Assembly (NCBI GenBank): GCA_035285595.1
Contig: JAYKGV010000002.1
Span: forward strand, 1 to 64,000
DNA length: 64,000 nt
Reading direction: 5' to 3'
Origin: VGJW01 sp035285595
GTDB lineage: Bacteria; Cyanobacteriota; Sericytochromatia; S15B-MN24; VGJW01
Positions 51,556 through 59,326 of the stretch are shown here, piece by piece. The notes under the pieces were generated by a model, which made no database searches, was not told the DNA's origin, and saw only the letters and a list, made by a program, of their open reading frames with translations. Numbering within the stretch: the first letter of the stretch is position 1; each line of letters opens with the position of its first letter. The translations under genes were made by a program, and so were the position numbers.

Positions 51556-51583
51556 TCAGGCGGTTCCCGGAGGAACCGCCTGA
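51556..51583 (-). terminator. 12-bp hairpin downstream of tRNA-Thr
   Basis: Perfect 12-bp stem (51556-51567 with 51572-51583). On the minus strand the loop reads C-TCCG-G, a UNCG-type tetraloop. It starts ten bases after the tRNA 3' end. There is no T-run after it, so it may be a processing boundary or a weak terminator. Confidence 0.5.
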
Positions 51584-51592
51584 TATGTCGAG

Positions 51593-51664
51593 AGCCGAAG
51601 ATGGGATTTGAACCCACAACCTACGGTTTACGAAACCGTTGCTCTGCCGTTGAGCTACTTCGGC
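51593..51664 (-). tRNA. tRNA-Thr (anticodon CGT)
   Basis: Minus-strand cloverleaf: acceptor GCCGAAG/CTTCGGC counterpart, D arm TAGCTCAACGGCAGAGCA, anticodon arm ACGGT-TTCGTAA-ACCGT giving CGT (reads ACG threonine), and T arm GGGTTCAAATCCC. Discriminator base is U; CCA is not encoded. Confidence 0.95.
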
Positions 51665-51717
51665 GAGCAGGATCCGACAAAGATCCCGGGCGATCAATGT
51701 GCCATGGAATCGACCGA

Positions 51718-51745
51718 TTGTCGATGGCCGCGAGGAGGGTAGGAT
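51718..51745 (+). promoter_or_regulatory. Promoter of the GH1 glucosidase gene
   Basis: TTGTCG (51718-51723), 16-base spacer, TAGGAT (51740-51745). The predicted start near 51752 is two bases before the ATG at 51754, so the mRNA would be nearly leaderless. Confidence 0.5.
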
Positions 51746-51753
51746 GGGGGACC

Positions 51754-53139
51754 ATGTCCTCTCTCCGCCGGTCGGGTCGCTGGGGTGCCTTGCTCCTGGT
51801 GACAGGCCTGCCTTGGTTGTCCGCGTGCACGGCACCGTCAGGGCTGCCCGATGTCGTGCCTATGGCGGGGTTGCCACCTTCCCGTCCTCCAGAACGCTTC
51901 CTCTGGGGGGTGGCGGTGGCGGGTCATCAGGTCGAGGGTGGGGCAGCGCCGTCCCAATGGCGCGAATGGGAGAAGGCGGGACGGGTTCCTGACCGCAGTC
52001 GGCCCCACCTCGGCGGTTGGTGGCGGTGGCGGGAAGATTTGGCACTTGCGAAGCGGATGGGCCTGACCGCTTATCGTTTCGGGGTCGAGTGGGCGCGTGT
52101 CGAGCCTTCACCAGACGCATGGGATGATCGTGCGCTGGCCCGATATGCGGCCATGGCCCGCGAGGCCCGACGACTTGGCATGCGGCCGATTGTCACGCTC
52201 ATGCACTTCACCTATCCGGCTTGGCTGGATCAAGCGGATTTCTACGGCCGCAGGGGCTGGGAGCGTCGTGACGCGCCCGAGCGCTTTGCCCGTTACGCTG
52301 CCCGCGTGGCAAGGGCCCTGGCTCCTGAGGATCCCCTCTGGCTGACGCTCAACGAACCGACCATGATGGCCTACAAGGGCTACGTCGACGGCCAATTTCC
52401 CCCAGGTGAGCGCAGCCCCTGGAAAGGGTTGCTGGTCCTGGGGCGTCTGCTTCAGGGGCATGTGTTGGCTCGCGAGGTCCTGAAGCAGGTTCATCCCGGA
52501 GCCTTGGTCGGCTTCACCCACTACATGCTGGCGATGCACCCCTTTTCGGTCTCCCCTCTTGAGCCTGGGGACATCGGAAAGCCTTTGCCCAAGGTGCCCT
52601 TCGGCCCCCTCGAGCCGGACCTGTGGCTGATGGGCCTGCTGGAGCCAAGGGCCCTGGCCGAGGTGGACTTTCTCGGTCTGGATGCCTATACCGCCGTGTC
52701 ACTCGCGCGTCCCGATCCCGGTCCGTACGCCCGTTGGCCGGTCGTGCCTCACGGACTGCGCGAGGCGGCCAGGCGGGCTTGGCATCATGTGGGTCGCAAG
52801 CCCCTGCTGTTCACCGAAAACGGCATGGCGACCGAAGACGGCAGGCCACGGAAGGACGGCTGGAGTCGATCGGCCCATCTCGTGGCTCACGTGCGGATGG
52901 TGGAAGAGCTGAAACGCTCCGGAGTGCCGGTATGGGGTTACTGCCACTGGACCCTCTATGACAACTGGGAGTGGGGGTCTCGCGTCCCGCGCTTCGGATT
53001 GTACGCCGCAGAGCCCGGTGACCATGACGGAATCCGACGTCCCACCGCTGCGGTCGGCACCTATGCCCGGATTGTGCGGGAGGGGGGTGTCGGCACTGCT
53101 CTGGTGCAAGATGTGCTGCGGCAGCTCAAAGTTCCTTAG
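51754..53139 (+). CDS. GH1 beta-glucosidase/glycosidase lipoprotein
   Basis: 461 residues with a lipoprotein signal (LLLVTGLPWLSAC, Cys25), then a GH1 (beta/alpha)8 barrel. Marks are FLWGVAVAGHQVEGG at the start of the barrel, the acid/base Glu in TLNEPTMMAYKGY, the nucleophile Glu in LLFTENGMAT, and YCHWTLYDNWEWG near the end. Early residues YRFGVEWARVEPSPDAWD match the +1 strand region. GH1 enzymes are mostly cytoplasmic; export as a lipoprotein would let it act on oligosaccharides in the periplasm or at the surface. Its 3' end overlaps a convergent gene by 4 bp. Confidence 0.9.
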   Translation: MSSLRRSGRWGALLLVTGLPWLSACTAPSGLPDVVPMAGLPPSRPPERFLWGVAVAGHQVEGGAAPSQWREWEKAGRVPDRSRPHLGGWWRWREDLALAKRMGLTAYRFGVEWARVEPSPDAWDDRALARYAAMAREARRLGMRPIVTLMHFTYPAWLDQADFYGRRGWERRDAPERFARYAARVARALAPEDPLWLTLNEPTMMAYKGYVDGQFPPGERSPWKGLLVLGRLLQGHVLAREVLKQVHPGALVGFTHYMLAMHPFSVSPLEPGDIGKPLPKVPFGPLEPDLWLMGLLEPRALAEVDFLGLDAYTAVSLARPDPGPYARWPVVPHGLREAARRAWHHVGRKPLLFTENGMATEDGRPRKDGWSRSAHLVAHVRMVEELKRSGVPVWGYCHWTLYDNWEWGSRVPRFGLYAAEPGDHDGIRRPTAAVGTYARIVREGGVGTALVQDVLRQLKVP

Positions 53140-53540
53140 GTTCCACTGCTCGGGAAGCGCACGGCGTAAAGGTCCACAAGAGCCATCCCGGAGGCTTGTT
53201 GCAGCAACAGGTCGTCGTCTTCTGGGCCCAGCATGACCGCCACGTGCTCCGCGACGGGCCCGGGCAGTCTGGGGGGATGCCTCAGGACGATGCTGCCCTT
53301 GGCACCCCTTCTACCATGCCTTGCGTCGTGCAAGACAAGTCCCGCCTGTTCGGCAAGGGTCAGGACATGGTCGTCCCAAGGGGGGCAGGCCAGCAGCACG
53401 CATCGACCGGTTCGCCCGCCCAGCCAGCCCAATGCGGCCATGCATGCGGCCTCGGGTCCCGGTAGGGTGCCCGGTTCGGGCATCAAGCGTGGCATCATGC
53501 CTCCATCCAAACGGCTCGTGCCGAGGAGGACCACGTGCAT
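53136..53540 (-). CDS. Small unknown protein divergent from the phosphatase gene
   Basis: About 134 residues from the ATG 53540, or about 121 from ATG 53501, which has GGAGG close by. The composition looks protein-like: LACPPWDDHVLTLAEQAGLVL, then VAEHVAVMLGPEDDDLLLQ and MALVDLYAVRF. No signal peptide, TM helix or recognised domain. The 53540 start would overlap the phosphatase start by six bases on the other strand, so the shorter form is quite possible. Existence of the gene is uncertain. Confidence 0.45.
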   Translation of the reverse strand: MHVVLLGTSRLDGGMMPRLMPEPGTLPGPEAACMAALGWLGGRTGRCVLLACPPWDDHVLTLAEQAGLVLHDARHGRRGAKGSIVLRHPPRLPGPVAEHVAVMLGPEDDDLLLQQASGMALVDLYAVRFPSSGT

Positions 53541-54002
53541 TTCGACTGGATCTCGCAGCGTGTCGCACTGGGGCCCAGACCCTCGTCGACTCACGATCTG
53601 CAGGAGCTTGCTTTCGAGGGCATCACCCACGTCGTCAACATGGCCGCTGAGGTCGATCTGGCGAACCTCGTGCCTCGGAGAGGCCTGCCGGAAGGTCAGC
53701 CCTGGCCCGTGCTCACGGCTTTTCCTGTCGGGGATGCCGAAGAGGGGAGGGGCCGACGCGGCGACAAGTTGCGTGCGGCGGTCGCTCACGTGACGGACGT
53801 GCTGGAGCAGAGCCAGGAGCATCGCGTGTACGTTCACTGTGTGCATGGCGTCTCGCGGTCAGCCACCGTGGTCCTCGGATGGCTGATGCAGACGCAAGGC
53901 ATGTCGGTGGGGGAAGCCCTCGTCCATCTCAGGGCGGCTCGCCCCAAGGCCTCGCCTCATCCCTTGTTGGTAGCTGAAATGCTGGACACCCCCCGGTCCT
54001 GA
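53535..54002 (+). CDS. Dual-specificity protein phosphatase
   Basis: 155 residues with the Cys-based phosphatase signature HCVHGVSRSATV (C102, R108) and an Asp/Glu-containing loop (GDAEE, D67) that can supply the general acid. The start motif (ISQRVALGPRPSS) is the usual DSP opening before the first beta strand. The GTG start has AGGAGG about five bases upstream. It may dephosphorylate Tyr or Ser/Thr in proteins; no kinase is encoded nearby. Confidence 0.9.
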   Translation: MHFDWISQRVALGPRPSSTHDLQELAFEGITHVVNMAAEVDLANLVPRRGLPEGQPWPVLTAFPVGDAEEGRGRRGDKLRAAVAHVTDVLEQSQEHRVYVHCVHGVSRSATVVLGWLMQTQGMSVGEALVHLRAARPKASPHPLLVAEMLDTPRS

Positions 54003-54019
54003 CGGAAGCGGGGGGTGTC
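53985..54019 (+). terminator. Hairpin between the phosphatase and the convergent barrel gene
   Basis: GACACCCCCC/GGGGGGTGTC, a 10-bp stem with a 15-base loop that includes the phosphatase stop codon. It could act in both directions; neither side has a T-run. Confidence 0.5.
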
Positions 54020-54033
54020 GCTCGGTCAGCGCC

Positions 54034-55152
54034 TCAGAAGGACACGCCGGCCTCGATGAAGGGGCCTGTCTCGATCGTGGAACGGAAAGTATCCTGAATG
54101 GTCTTGGCCCGGTTCACCGCCTCGGACCGAATGACATCAGGCGCGGAGCCGGTCAACACGGCACTGGGGTTCAGACCGCCGGGCAGGGCACCGCCCAGTA
54201 GGCTGCCGAAGGCGCTGCCGAAGTCGGAACCATAACCTGTAAGTCGGAAACGCTGGCCTGCCTTGAACTTGATGCCCCACAGCGTCAGGCCCAGTGCGGC
54301 TTCCGCTTCGGCAGGCACGATGGTGGAGGCGGTCGCCGCACCGTCAGCAACCGTCAGGGGAGCCACTCCTCCGAGGATATCCAACCCTGCGCTCACAGGA
54401 CCGATGCCGAGCCCAAGGCCATATCCCACCAGGAATTCGTTAAGGGCGACGTCCTTGCCGGCGTCCACGCCAGGTACGCCCCTGTAGGTCTCTCGGCGAT
54501 AACCGGCGCGGAAGCCCAGCGCCTTCCCATAAAAGCCGGTGTAACCCTGGCTCAGAAGCGGGGCGGGAGCTGCCAGCAGCGTGCTAGGAACGCTCGTGCT
54601 CTGGAAGGTGGCCGGCGCCTGGCGGAAGCCAGCCGCCTCAACTCCGGCGGAGAAGAACAGGAAGCTCAACTCGGCCTTGAGTGAGTTGAGCGACGCACCA
54701 CTTGCTTCCTGGTTTGCAAGCTCCGGTTTGGCGATGTCCGGGATGGTGACGGTCTGGTTGGTGACGGGCACGCTGTAGCTCGTATCCTTGAAGGCCGCAT
54801 AGTCTGTCCTGACGTTCTGGTTGGCACGGGAGCCCAGCATCACCTCCAGCGACAAGAACGGCGGCAGCTTCGGAGGCCAGCCGAGGCTCGGTCCAGCCGG
54901 GGTCTCGGCGGTCGTTCCGTTCTCCACCTTGCCGCTCATGACCATGCCGTTGGCCGGACGAGCGATCGACGCATCGGGGGCCGGTGCAGCCGGGGCGGGC
55001 ACGGCGGCAGGGGGGGCGACGGGATTCGCCGGGGCATTGTCGGGGGCGGGTCCCGAGCGGCGGATTTGAGCTTCGGCGGGGGGAGCGATCAGGAATGTGG
55101 TGGCAAGCAAGGCCACCGCGGTGACGGGACGGGTGTGGTTCATGGGTGTCAA
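54034..55152 (-). CDS. Predicted outer-membrane beta-barrel with Pro/Ala linker
   Basis: 372 residues. A signal peptide (VTAVALLATTFLIAPPAEA) is followed by a 35-residue Pro/Ala linker and then amphipathic strands (FLSLEVMLGSRANQ, SLKAELSFLFFSAGVEAAGF, FYGKALGFRAGYRRE, VGYGLGLGIGPVSAGLDILGG). The protein ends GPFIEAGVSF, with the C-terminal Phe favoured by BAM substrates. TTG 55152 has GAGGAGG upstream; ATG 55143 is the alternative. It lies nine bases downstream of the coiled-coil gene. Function unknown. Confidence 0.65.
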   Translation of the reverse strand: MTPMNHTRPVTAVALLATTFLIAPPAEAQIRRSGPAPDNAPANPVAPPAAVPAPAAPAPDASIARPANGMVMSGKVENGTTAETPAGPSLGWPPKLPPFLSLEVMLGSRANQNVRTDYAAFKDTSYSVPVTNQTVTIPDIAKPELANQEASGASLNSLKAELSFLFFSAGVEAAGFRQAPATFQSTSVPSTLLAAPAPLLSQGYTGFYGKALGFRAGYRRETYRGVPGVDAGKDVALNEFLVGYGLGLGIGPVSAGLDILGGVAPLTVADGAATASTIVPAEAEAALGLTLWGIKFKAGQRFRLTGYGSDFGSAFGSLLGGALPGGLNPSAVLTGSAPDVIRSEAVNRAKTIQDTFRSTIETGPFIEAGVSF

Positions 55153-55161
55153 GGAGCCTCC

Positions 55162-56613
55162 TCAGGTCTCCAGTGCAGCATCCAGCAACAAGCTGGCCTC
55201 GCCGATGTCCCGGCGCTTCAGGGCGGATTCCACCTTGGCGATGTCGGTCCGGAGCCTCGAGGCTTTCGTGACCGTGGGGTCCGAGAGCAGCTCGGTCGTC
55301 CGCAGCAGCTCCATGGAGGTCTTGCGCAAGGAGGCATGATTCCCTGCCCTGATATCGCGGATGCAGGCCTCCGCCAGCTCTACCATCTGGTTCGATCGGT
55401 TGACGACCTGACCGTCGAAGACTTCGGCGGTACGGCTCAGGACATTGGCCGCGCGCAGCAAGTTGGGGTCAACTTCCCCCTGCATGAGCTTGCGCAGGGC
55501 CATGCTGCCCTTGAGCAACTCGACGGCACGTCCGAAAATGGGGTCTCCCATCACTGCGCTGCCGCCCTGGACCAGGATGGCCAAGGGCACTACGAAGGGG
55601 TAATGTTTGGCCTTCAAGGTCTGAACCAGCTGCAGCAGCTGTTTGTCGATCTGTTTCCACTTGTCCTGATTGCCTTGGGCCGAGACTTCCGTGCGATCCG
55701 TGACCTCGGGAATTTCGACCTCTTCGCCTCTGGCCGCGACGACAGAACCCGCGCTGATGACTTGTTCCGTAAGATCCACCACGAGCCCGAAATCCTTGGC
55801 TGAGAGGGCTTTGAGCAACTTTCCGCCCACTTTGGTCAAGAACCGGGCCTGTCGGTGCATCTCCTTGTCCAGACGCAGCTGACGGACATCGAAGTCCCGG
55901 CACCACGTTTCGACGGTGTCGAGTTCGTGCGCCTCGATGGCTTCCTGCAGCTTGGGAAGGATGGCGCGGACTTCGCGGGCTTCCTTGAGAATGTCGTCTC
56001 CCAGCAATGCGGCTTCGCCGACCAATCGGACCGCCTGTTGCTTCAAGGCGTGCGGGTCGTGGTCCCTCGCAGCGTGGTGCAGGGTTGTCTCAAGGCTTGA
56101 CAAGGCTTCCAGCCGGACCGTCTCGGTGCGGATCAAGTTGTCGGCATCGGCGGTGCGGTCCTCCAGTAGCAGGATCACCGCTGCGGAATCAGCCCGGTCG
56201 AGGATGGGTTTGAGCTCGTCGTGCAGAGGTTTGCGTCGCTTCAGATCCTTGGGCTCGTCCGGTCGCCGGAAGAAGCTTTCGATGCGCATGCGCATCGTCT
56301 GCGTCAGCTCATTGGTCTTGCTGCGTGCGGGGCTGCTGCCCTTGCCCCAGCCCTTGGCGGTGCCCTCGGGCGGTGCGAATCCGGCGAGTGAACCGGTGTG
56401 TGCAGGCTTGGGGGGCGCCGTGGCTACCGGATCCCCGCCGCCGGCTCCTCGAAGGCTTGTCGTCCGTGTTTTCGTAGGAGGGTTGACTTGCTTTTCAGCA
56501 GCCGAGACCTTGCTTGGACCCTTGCGGGCCCCTTTCTTCCGTTTCTTGCGTTTCCGATTGCCGCGGCCAGCCCCCTTGCCCAGGAGGCCCAGCAGAAGCT
56601 CAAGCAGTCCCAA
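55162..56613 (-). CDS. Cytoplasmic helical protein of unknown function
   Basis: 483 residues from a TTG start. A short hydrophobic leader (LLELLLGLLGKG) is followed by a strongly basic stretch (RKRKKRKKGARKG). A 60-residue low-complexity region then leads into about 350 residues of alpha-helix and probable coiled coil (RADSAAVILLLEDRTADADNLIR, AEVFDGQVVNRSNQMVELAEA). No family recognised. TGCTAGACT at 56645-56653 is a possible extended -10. It probably shares a transcript with the barrel gene downstream. Confidence 0.65.
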   Translation of the reverse strand: MGLLELLLGLLGKGAGRGNRKRKKRKKGARKGPSKVSAAEKQVNPPTKTRTTSLRGAGGGDPVATAPPKPAHTGSLAGFAPPEGTAKGWGKGSSPARSKTNELTQTMRMRIESFFRRPDEPKDLKRRKPLHDELKPILDRADSAAVILLLEDRTADADNLIRTETVRLEALSSLETTLHHAARDHDPHALKQQAVRLVGEAALLGDDILKEAREVRAILPKLQEAIEAHELDTVETWCRDFDVRQLRLDKEMHRQARFLTKVGGKLLKALSAKDFGLVVDLTEQVISAGSVVAARGEEVEIPEVTDRTEVSAQGNQDKWKQIDKQLLQLVQTLKAKHYPFVVPLAILVQGGSAVMGDPIFGRAVELLKGSMALRKLMQGEVDPNLLRAANVLSRTAEVFDGQVVNRSNQMVELAEACIRDIRAGNHASLRKTSMELLRTTELLSDPTVTKASRLRTDIAKVESALKRRDIGEASLLLDAALET

Positions 56614-56703
56614 TCCGTCACCCGACCGTCGACATTCGCCCTGCAGTCTAGCATTCCTGCGGCCGCCAGGTTGTGACCGAGGAACGCCCGCGCCGGCAAT
56701 TCT

Positions 56704-57735
56704 CTATCGCGTCGGCAAGGGCAGTGGCGGACGATATCGAGGGCGTTCGATTGTAGTGCCCATCACGTCGGGAAGATAAGTGATCATCTCGCCCCGAGGG
56801 GTCGACACCGTCAGGCCGGTTTCAAGCTGCTGGAGATACAGCGGTTGGTAATAAAACATCGGGTTTTCCGGGGTGTCGTCGATCAATTGGATTCTGGCAT
56901 CGAAGACCAGGTTGTTGTTGGTCAGTACATTGCCGCCCCACATCAGGATCCAATTTCGGGCAGGCTCCGGCAGGGCCGGGCGTTCCCGCCGCACGCCGTC
57001 GTCGAAGCGCATGGTGACGCGGCCTTGTTGGATCGTTGCCCCGATGCAATGCCCTCGCATCGCGGGGGGAGGAATCATGCGGTCAGGAAAGAGGATGATG
57101 TCGTTGCCGTCGATGCGAACGCCTTTGTCTTCGCGAGCCTTGAGCATCTCGGCAACTTCCACGCCGAAGAGGTCGAGCACACCCTTGACCGGAATGCCAT
57201 TGGACTTGATGCGATCCGGGCGAAGAACCAACTGACCTTTCCCATTGGGGGTCAGGTTTCCCTCGAGTTCCGTTGTGATCGTCAAGCCGAACTTGCGGAG
57301 CTTGGCGGTTTGGCGAAGACGACCGTTGATGCACGAAATCCGGATGTCGCTGATCGGGGAGCCTGGAAAGTTGAAGACGTGACGGTTCATCAAGGCCGCC
57401 AAGGCCTCATCGGTCATGCTGAACTCGGCGAGATGCACCTTGACCAGGTAGTCCCGGATGTTCGAGGGCATGAGCGGCTTGTTCAAGTCATAAGGGACAA
57501 GATCTGCGTCCATCGAGGCCATGTCGACAACGACAGCTTCATCGATGCGGTAAGCCACGTTCTGTGCGTAAAACCGGGTCGCCAACCCCTTGGGTTCCTG
57601 CTTGTAATCGTGGGCTGGCGCGGGGCTCGGTACGTCCGAGGAGGCCGGGCTTCCCCCGCACCCCGACAGCCACACGACAGCCACTGCCGCCAGAATCCGT
57701 CGGGACGGAAGGAGGGAGGGGCGGAGGGGACGCAT
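56704..57735 (-). CDS. Lipoprotein with LmeA/DUF2993-like domain
   Basis: 343 residues with lipobox WLSGC (Cys26). The mature part resembles the lipid-binding DUF2993/LmeA fold: a helix FSMTDEALAALMN, then strands ISDIRISCINGRLRQTAKLR, LTITTELEGNLTPNGKGQLVLRPDRIKSNGIPVKG and a long helix. This suggests lipid binding or transport at the envelope. A GATAAT box puts the transcription start on the A of the ATG. Confidence in the fold is moderate. Confidence 0.6.
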   Translation of the reverse strand: MRPLRPSLLPSRRILAAVAVVWLSGCGGSPASSDVPSPAPAHDYKQEPKGLATRFYAQNVAYRIDEAVVVDMASMDADLVPYDLNKPLMPSNIRDYLVKVHLAEFSMTDEALAALMNRHVFNFPGSPISDIRISCINGRLRQTAKLRKFGLTITTELEGNLTPNGKGQLVLRPDRIKSNGIPVKGVLDLFGVEVAEMLKAREDKGVRIDGNDIILFPDRMIPPPAMRGHCIGATIQQGRVTMRFDDGVRRERPALPEPARNWILMWGGNVLTNNNLVFDARIQLIDDTPENPMFYYQPLYLQQLETGLTVSTPRGEMITYLPDVMGTTIERPRYRPPLPLPTR

Positions 57736-57741
57736 GCGATA

Positions 57742-57747
57742 ATTATC
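57742..57747 (-). promoter_or_regulatory. -10 box of the LmeA-like gene (leaderless)
   Basis: GATAAT on the minus strand; predicted start 57735 equals the first base of the ATG. No -35 recognised. Confidence 0.5.
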
Positions 57748-57806
57748 GTCGGAGAAGTAAAGGGTCTGACGTCTTAGGGTTAAGATTACCTCTGAATTAC
57801 GTTAAA

Positions 57807-58796
57807 TCACGCCGTCCGCGCGTAGCCGTCGAGAATCTCGAACAGGGCTTCCGCCGTTCGTGTCTGGTTGACCGCGTGACGCAACTCGGCAGACCCCGGT
57901 AGGCCTTTGGTGTACCAGGCCACGTGCTTGCGGCATTCCGGCACTCCTTGGGCTTCCCCTTTCTCGTCGATGAGCAGACGGCAATGCTCGCGTGCGACTT
58001 CGAGGCGGACTTCAGCGGAGGGCTCAGCCGGCATCTCCCCGGTCTTCAGGTATGCGTCGATGCGCGGGATGATCCAAGGGTTGCCTTGGGCGCCACGGCC
58101 AATCATGATGCCTGCACAACCGGAAGCTCGCAGCCGCTGAGCCGCGACCAGCGGATCCCACAGGTCGCCGTTGCCCACTACCGGTACCGAGACGGACGCG
58201 GCGACTTCGGCAATCGCATCCCAGTCCGCCGTGCCCGAGTACATCTGGCTGCGGGTCCTGCCGTGCACGGTGATCATCTGCACACCGCACGATTCGGCAA
58301 GCCGCGCCACCTCCACATGGTTGCGCAGCTGTTCATCCCATCCCAGTCGCATCTTGATGGTCACGGGTACCTGATCGCCCACGGCCTGGACCATGGCGGT
58401 AAGGATTCGACCCAGGAGAGGCAGGTCCCGCAACAGGCCGCTGCCGTCGCAGTTTTTTGCGATCTTCGGTACGGGACAGCCGAGGTTGAGGTCCACCACA
58501 TCGGTTCCTGCCGCCACGAGGATTCGGGCGGCCTGGCCCATGGTCGTCGGGTCGTGCCCGAAGACTTGCAGGCCGAGGGGCCGCAGGCCCGGGGGAATTT
58601 CCACCCGCAGCCGACTCTTCCAATGAACGAGACCGACGGCACTGAACATCTCGTGGAAGATCAGCGAGCGTTGGTCGAAGCGACGTAACAGTTTCAAGTA
58701 AGGTACGTCACACACTCCGCACATGGGGGCAAGGATGACACGACTGTCGAGCGTCAGCGGGCCAATGCGGAACGGTTGGTCAAGTGAGGGGATCAT
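57807..58796 (-). CDS. dus: tRNA-dihydrouridine synthase
   Basis: 329 residues, FMN-dependent reduction of uridine in tRNA. The flavin-binding start is APMCGVCDVPY instead of the usual APMAGVTD. The catalytic Cys lies in DLNLGCPVPKIAKNCDGSGLL, followed by VTIKMRLGWDE, ITVHGRTRSQMYSGTADW and VVGNGDLWDP, and the C-terminal helical domain ends the protein. The two extra cysteines at the flavin loop are unusual. A TATCCT box predicts a three-base leader. Confidence 0.9.
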   Translation of the reverse strand: MIPSLDQPFRIGPLTLDSRVILAPMCGVCDVPYLKLLRRFDQRSLIFHEMFSAVGLVHWKSRLRVEIPPGLRPLGLQVFGHDPTTMGQAARILVAAGTDVVDLNLGCPVPKIAKNCDGSGLLRDLPLLGRILTAMVQAVGDQVPVTIKMRLGWDEQLRNHVEVARLAESCGVQMITVHGRTRSQMYSGTADWDAIAEVAASVSVPVVGNGDLWDPLVAAQRLRASGCAGIMIGRGAQGNPWIIPRIDAYLKTGEMPAEPSAEVRLEVAREHCRLLIDEKGEAQGVPECRKHVAWYTKGLPGSAELRHAVNQTRTAEALFEILDGYARTA

Positions 58797-58802
58797 CTCC
58801 CC

Positions 58803-59180
58803 TCAAGGATACCGTTCCAAGGACGCGGGGCGTAGCCCCCGATGCTGATTGCAGAAGGCGTCATACATTGGCGCGAAGAGCTCGAAGTGTCCTGATCGCA
58901 TGCGGGTGGGCGGCAACGCGGCACCCCAGCCTCCCAGATGGACCACCAGATCGGGCGACGCCATCGACAGATCTCGGATTCCTTCGATCAGGCGGGCAGC
59001 CTCCTCGTCGGTGCAGCCCTCGATGCAGCCGAGGAACCCTTCGCCGGAATCGGCAAGGCGGATGGACACGCGACCCTCGCCGAACCTGTCGAGCAGGGCT
59101 TCGGTCGTTCCCACCACGTCGCAGGCGCCTGAGTCTCCGTCGAGCTGGAACACGAAGGCGTGACCACGAGCCTCGAACAT
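58803..59180 (-). CDS. Small unknown protein upstream of dus
   Basis: 125 residues from the ATG 59180. Contains FVFQLDGDSGACDVVGTTEALL and LADSGEGFLGCIEGCTDEEAARLIEGIRDL, giving an alpha/beta pattern with three cysteines. No signal peptide or known domain. The start is uncertain; the longer frame upstream is Arg-rich and unlikely. It ends six bases before dus. Confidence 0.5.
   Translation of the reverse strand: MFEARGHAFVFQLDGDSGACDVVGTTEALLDRFGEGRVSIRLADSGEGFLGCIEGCTDEEAARLIEGIRDLSMASPDLVVHLGGWGAALPPTRMRSGHFELFAPMYDAFCNQHRGLRPASLERYP
58806..58811 (-). promoter_or_regulatory. -10 box of dus
   Basis: TATCCT on the minus strand inside the 3' end of the preceding gene. The predicted start at 58799 lies three bases before the ATG. 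Confidence 0.35.
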
Positions 59181-59267
59181 CTGTCGTCGTGACCCCTTTC
59201 GCCTCTGGGTGTCGTCCTGGTGGACCCCCTTTGTCGTACCCGGGCCCTTCGGGCGCATAACCCCGGT

Positions 59268-59297
59268 TTGACGTGGCCGCTGCACCCCTGCTAGCCT
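59268..59297 (+). promoter_or_regulatory. Promoter of the 75-residue gene
   Basis: TTGACG (59268-59273), 18-base spacer, TAGCCT (59292-59297) with TGC just before it (extended -10). The predicted start near 59304 gives a 23-base leader. Confidence 0.55.
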
Positions 59298-59326
59298 TGG
59301 CGGTCTCTGCAGGATCGAGGTCAAGC

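Larger units (their letters stand above)
51453..51753. other. Intergenic region with inverted repeat, hairpin, tRNA-Thr and glucosidase promoter
   Basis: About 300 bases between fadI (minus) and the GH1 gene (plus). From left to right it holds a short inverted repeat, a 12-bp hairpin, tRNA-Thr and the promoter of the glucosidase gene. I see no further protein gene in it. Confidence 0.6.

Noticed and set aside
51669..51697. TTGATC-N17-GATCCT as a promoter of tRNA-Thr
   Set aside because: The predicted start would fall at 51662, inside the mature tRNA, so the spacing is wrong.
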